Positions 42,836-44,689 of a stretch of 44,689 bases of DNA are shown here, one piece after another. The translations under genes and the position numbers were made by a program. The notes under the pieces are model-generated. The model had not been told where the DNA came from. It worked only from the letters and a program-made list of their open reading frames with translations, and ran no database searches. How positions within the stretch are numbered: position 1 is the first letter of the stretch; the number at the start of each line of letters is the position of its first letter. The DNA is taken from positions 1 to 44,689 of the forward strand of contig KV424117.1 of NCBI GenBank assembly GCA_001632435.1. The letters are read 5' to 3'. This DNA comes from Calocera cornea HHB12733. Lineage: Eukaryota; Basidiomycota; Dacrymycetes; Dacrymycetales; Dacrymycetaceae.

Positions 42836-44533
42836 TCAAGCAGAATGGGCGTCGGACAAGCTATCTACATTAGCTGCCTCTGGGCAAGTTCTGGCATTGT
42901 GTCCTGCTGTACGGCAGAGTCCACAGAGCCGCAGGCCAGTCTTTTGGCGCTTCGATGGTCCATCTCCAGCAGCTTGATTGTGTCCGTCCCCCTCAATAAC
43001 ACCCATTTCTGCCATGAGCTGGGCAGCAGCCTCACCGGTAAGAGTTCCAGAATCTTGCAATCGAGTTCGCTTTGCCCTCCGCCGCTTCGAAACTGCTTCA
43101 TTTGCCTCTTCAAGTAGAGTGACCCTACTGCTGAGAAGCGTGAGTTGATGGCTCACGGCAACTGTTGCCTTTGCCAAGCGGTCAACCGACTCATAGATTG
43201 GTGTGGGAGAGCTCCCTTGATGCTGGGAAATGCGGTGCTTGATAAGAGTTGACTGTGCAAGTGCCTCGGTAGCGGTCTTCGGTGTTTGTGAAACCCAGGG
43301 CTGAACAGGGCCATCTGGGGTCATCTGACGTGGTGGTGTGTGCAGGCGTACATCCAGCTTCAGCAACACAGCGTCTGGGTTGAATGGGACAAGGCCAGCC
43401 CCCTGGAAACCACTTTTGACATTGTGAGTCGTGAATGTTTTGTCAAATGCTGCTCGGAATGCTGGAAAGAAATCGTCCTTTGTGATATGAGTGATGCGGG
43501 CTGCAATCAGGCGGGAGATTTGGTCGCCATATGCCCTCTTCAATGGGCCAAAAAGGCTGACATCAAGCGGCTGAGTGAGATGTGAGGAGTGCGCTGGAAG
43601 ACAGATTGGAACGATCTTGCTGTTCTTGCAGTATTCACTGAACTCAGCATTCACATGGCTTTCGTGACCATCGAGCACTAGCATTCTCCATTCACCCATC
43701 TGGCGAGCTCGGGTGTGCTGATCAAAGTGCTTGAGCCATTCCAGACCAGTTTCGTTATCGGTCCAGCCCTTTGGTGTGGTCTTCACAACCCAATGCCGTG
43801 GAATGTTGCCCGGAAAGTACCAGGGTGCAAGATGGTGCTGACCTGCGACGCAGAGAAATGGAGGCACCACATGCCCATCTGCCGAAATGCTGCATATCGC
43901 TGTTGCCCATTCACGGTTACCAGGCTGGATAGCTTTGGGTTTGCTGGTTCGCTCAAAGCGTGTTACAACAACTGCTGATCGGACCATGCCCATCTGAAAG
44001 CCGGTCTCGTCGAAGTTGTAGAAATCGGTGTCGTGGATCCCATACTTTGCTCGCATATTCTTGACAAGCTCGAACCAGGGGCGCAACACTGCTGGATCTT
44101 CTTGCAATGCTCTCTGGTGATCATATGGCCGAGAGAACCGTGTTTTGAGCTCGGAGCGTCGCTTGATGAGGCGATTGGTCCAGTTCTTCCCAACCACTCC
44201 ATCGCCCCGCTTTGCCCGCAGCATATTTGCCATATCCTCCACATCCCTCCTCCGTGGGGAAAACCCTCTCGAATCCAGGTGCAGGATGTACTGCACAATC
44301 CCCTCCTCCTCGGACACAGTCAGAGCTGCAAGCTTGCTCCGGGTATCAGCCTTCGCAGCAATACCACTCATTCTCCGCTGGACTGTTGTGCGAGGTGCTT
44401 CAAAGACTTTTGCAGCCTCACGAATGGATAATTTTGGGTCGACCCGGATGGCATCTAGTGCCAGTAGCACTTGTCGTTCTTTGGAGACCATCGGAACGGA
44501 TTTGAGTGAGATGTCGAGGTGAAAAGTTTGCAC
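42836..44533 (-). CDS. Pogo/Fot1-type DDE transposase with C-terminal zinc knuckle
   Basis: Uninterrupted 565-residue frame. N-terminal helix-turn-helix (SIREAAKVFEAPRTTVQRRM) and a CENP-B-type second HTH (DVEDMANMLRAKRGDGVVGK, NWTNRLIKRR) bind the element ends. The DDE_1 catalytic core shows FYNFDETGFQMG (first Asp), MLVLDGHESHVNAEF (second Asp) and HLTQPLDVSLFGPLKRAY (third Asp), plus LPAHSSHLTQPLD, typical of the group. A coiled-coil segment (LTLLSSRVTLLEEANEAVSK) precedes a CCHC knuckle, CGLCRTAGHNARTC (C-x2-C-x4-H-x4-C). All catalytic residues are present, so it could be functional. A later internal Met (MVSKERQ) may be the real start. Confidence 0.93.
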   Translation of the reverse strand: MQTFHLDISLKSVPMVSKERQVLLALDAIRVDPKLSIREAAKVFEAPRTTVQRRMSGIAAKADTRSKLAALTVSEEEGIVQYILHLDSRGFSPRRRDVEDMANMLRAKRGDGVVGKNWTNRLIKRRSELKTRFSRPYDHQRALQEDPAVLRPWFELVKNMRAKYGIHDTDFYNFDETGFQMGMVRSAVVVTRFERTSKPKAIQPGNREWATAICSISADGHVVPPFLCVAGQHHLAPWYFPGNIPRHWVVKTTPKGWTDNETGLEWLKHFDQHTRARQMGEWRMLVLDGHESHVNAEFSEYCKNSKIVPICLPAHSSHLTQPLDVSLFGPLKRAYGDQISRLIAARITHITKDDFFPAFRAAFDKTFTTHNVKSGFQGAGLVPFNPDAVLLKLDVRLHTPPRQMTPDGPVQPWVSQTPKTATEALAQSTLIKHRISQHQGSSPTPIYESVDRLAKATVAVSHQLTLLSSRVTLLEEANEAVSKRRRAKRTRLQDSGTLTGEAAAQLMAEMGVIEGDGHNQAAGDGPSKRQKTGLRLCGLCRTAGHNARTCPEAANVDSLSDAHSA

Positions 44534-44563
44534 ACTATGGTGGCGGTGATAATGACCCTGATA

Positions 44564-44594
44564 CTGATTCGGCCCACTAACTGGTACTCTACGT
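44564..44594 (-). repeat. Right TIR of pogo/Fot1 element
   Basis: 31 bp, followed by TA at 44595-44596. The last 93 bp of the window after it hold nothing I can annotate. Confidence 0.92.
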
Positions 44595-44689
44595 TAAGTG
44601 ATTGTTTATTGGTTGGACGCGTTACACGCGTCAGTCATTGCATCCGGTGTATCTGTTTACATGAGGGGCTGCTTATATGAGTCGCCCAA

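Larger units (their letters stand above)
42737..44594. mobile_element. Complete pogo/Fot1-type transposon, 1.86 kb
   Basis: 31-bp terminal inverted repeats (ACGTAGAGTACCAGTTAG...) at 42737-42767 and 44564-44594 differ at one position (C/T at base 19). They are flanked by TA. One uninterrupted transposase gene fills the element on the minus strand. Size and layout match the Fot1/pogo group. Confidence 0.93.

Overview
This is a nuclear segment of a filamentous basidiomycete, most likely an Agaricomycete. Three things point there: dense genes split by introns of about 45-60 nt (GTRNGT ... CTNAY ... YAG), GC-rich coding sequence, and a KDZ (Kyakuja-Dileera-Zisupton) DNA transposon of the kind expanded in mushroom genomes. 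All exon joins given here are my own reading of the sequence, without alignments or transcripts. LAYOUT. Positions 1-3,700 hold a small beta-trefoil (ricin-B-like) lectin gene and a 5'-truncated tandem copy of its 3' half. Positions 3,832-5,050 (minus) encode a cysteine-rich fungal protein of unknown function. Positions 5,998-25,465 are one mobile element of 19,468 bp. It is bounded by perfect 184-bp terminal inverted repeats (TIRs) and an 8-bp target duplication GAACTGCA, which inserted it into the intergenic space upstream of two divergent host genes. From 26,657 to 42,170 the window is ordinary housekeeping chromosome: NCS-1 calcium sensor, EMC3, an NCBP3-like cap-binding/mRNA-export protein, KRR1, an EAF-type elongation factor, an AIF/FSP1-like flavoprotein, a phosducin-like (PLP1/TXNDC9) protein, a cystathionine gamma-synthase-type PLP enzyme and a PAC3-like proteasome chaperone. 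A complete pogo/Fot1 transposon (42,737-44,594, TA target duplication) closes the window. THE LARGE ELEMENT. Its core is a 12-exon gene (17,887-23,483) that encodes a KDZ transposase fused in frame to a C48/Ulp1-type SUMO protease. The fusion runs through a stretch of 240 N that looks like a false assembly gap. Cargo genes lie on both sides. They include an 819-residue protein with a GRF zinc finger and a long coiled coil, a 987-residue protein of unknown function, an unrecognised minus-strand gene head-to-head with the transposase, and several small genes. The most striking feature is a short GC-rich motif (GGCCAGCC / GGCTGGCC and close variants such as GGCCGGCC and GTCCGGCC). It recurs about 80 times, roughly every 100-450 bp from end to end of the element, in exons of any frame, in most introns and between genes. 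In the flanking host DNA it is nearly absent. A second motif, the palindrome CCAGATCTGG, occurs twice in each TIR and again in a cluster just upstream of the transposase start, which suggests that the transposase regulates itself. OTHER POINTS. KRR1 appears to contain a one-nucleotide exon. The NCBP3-like protein carries four copies of a motif resembling the UAP56-binding motif.
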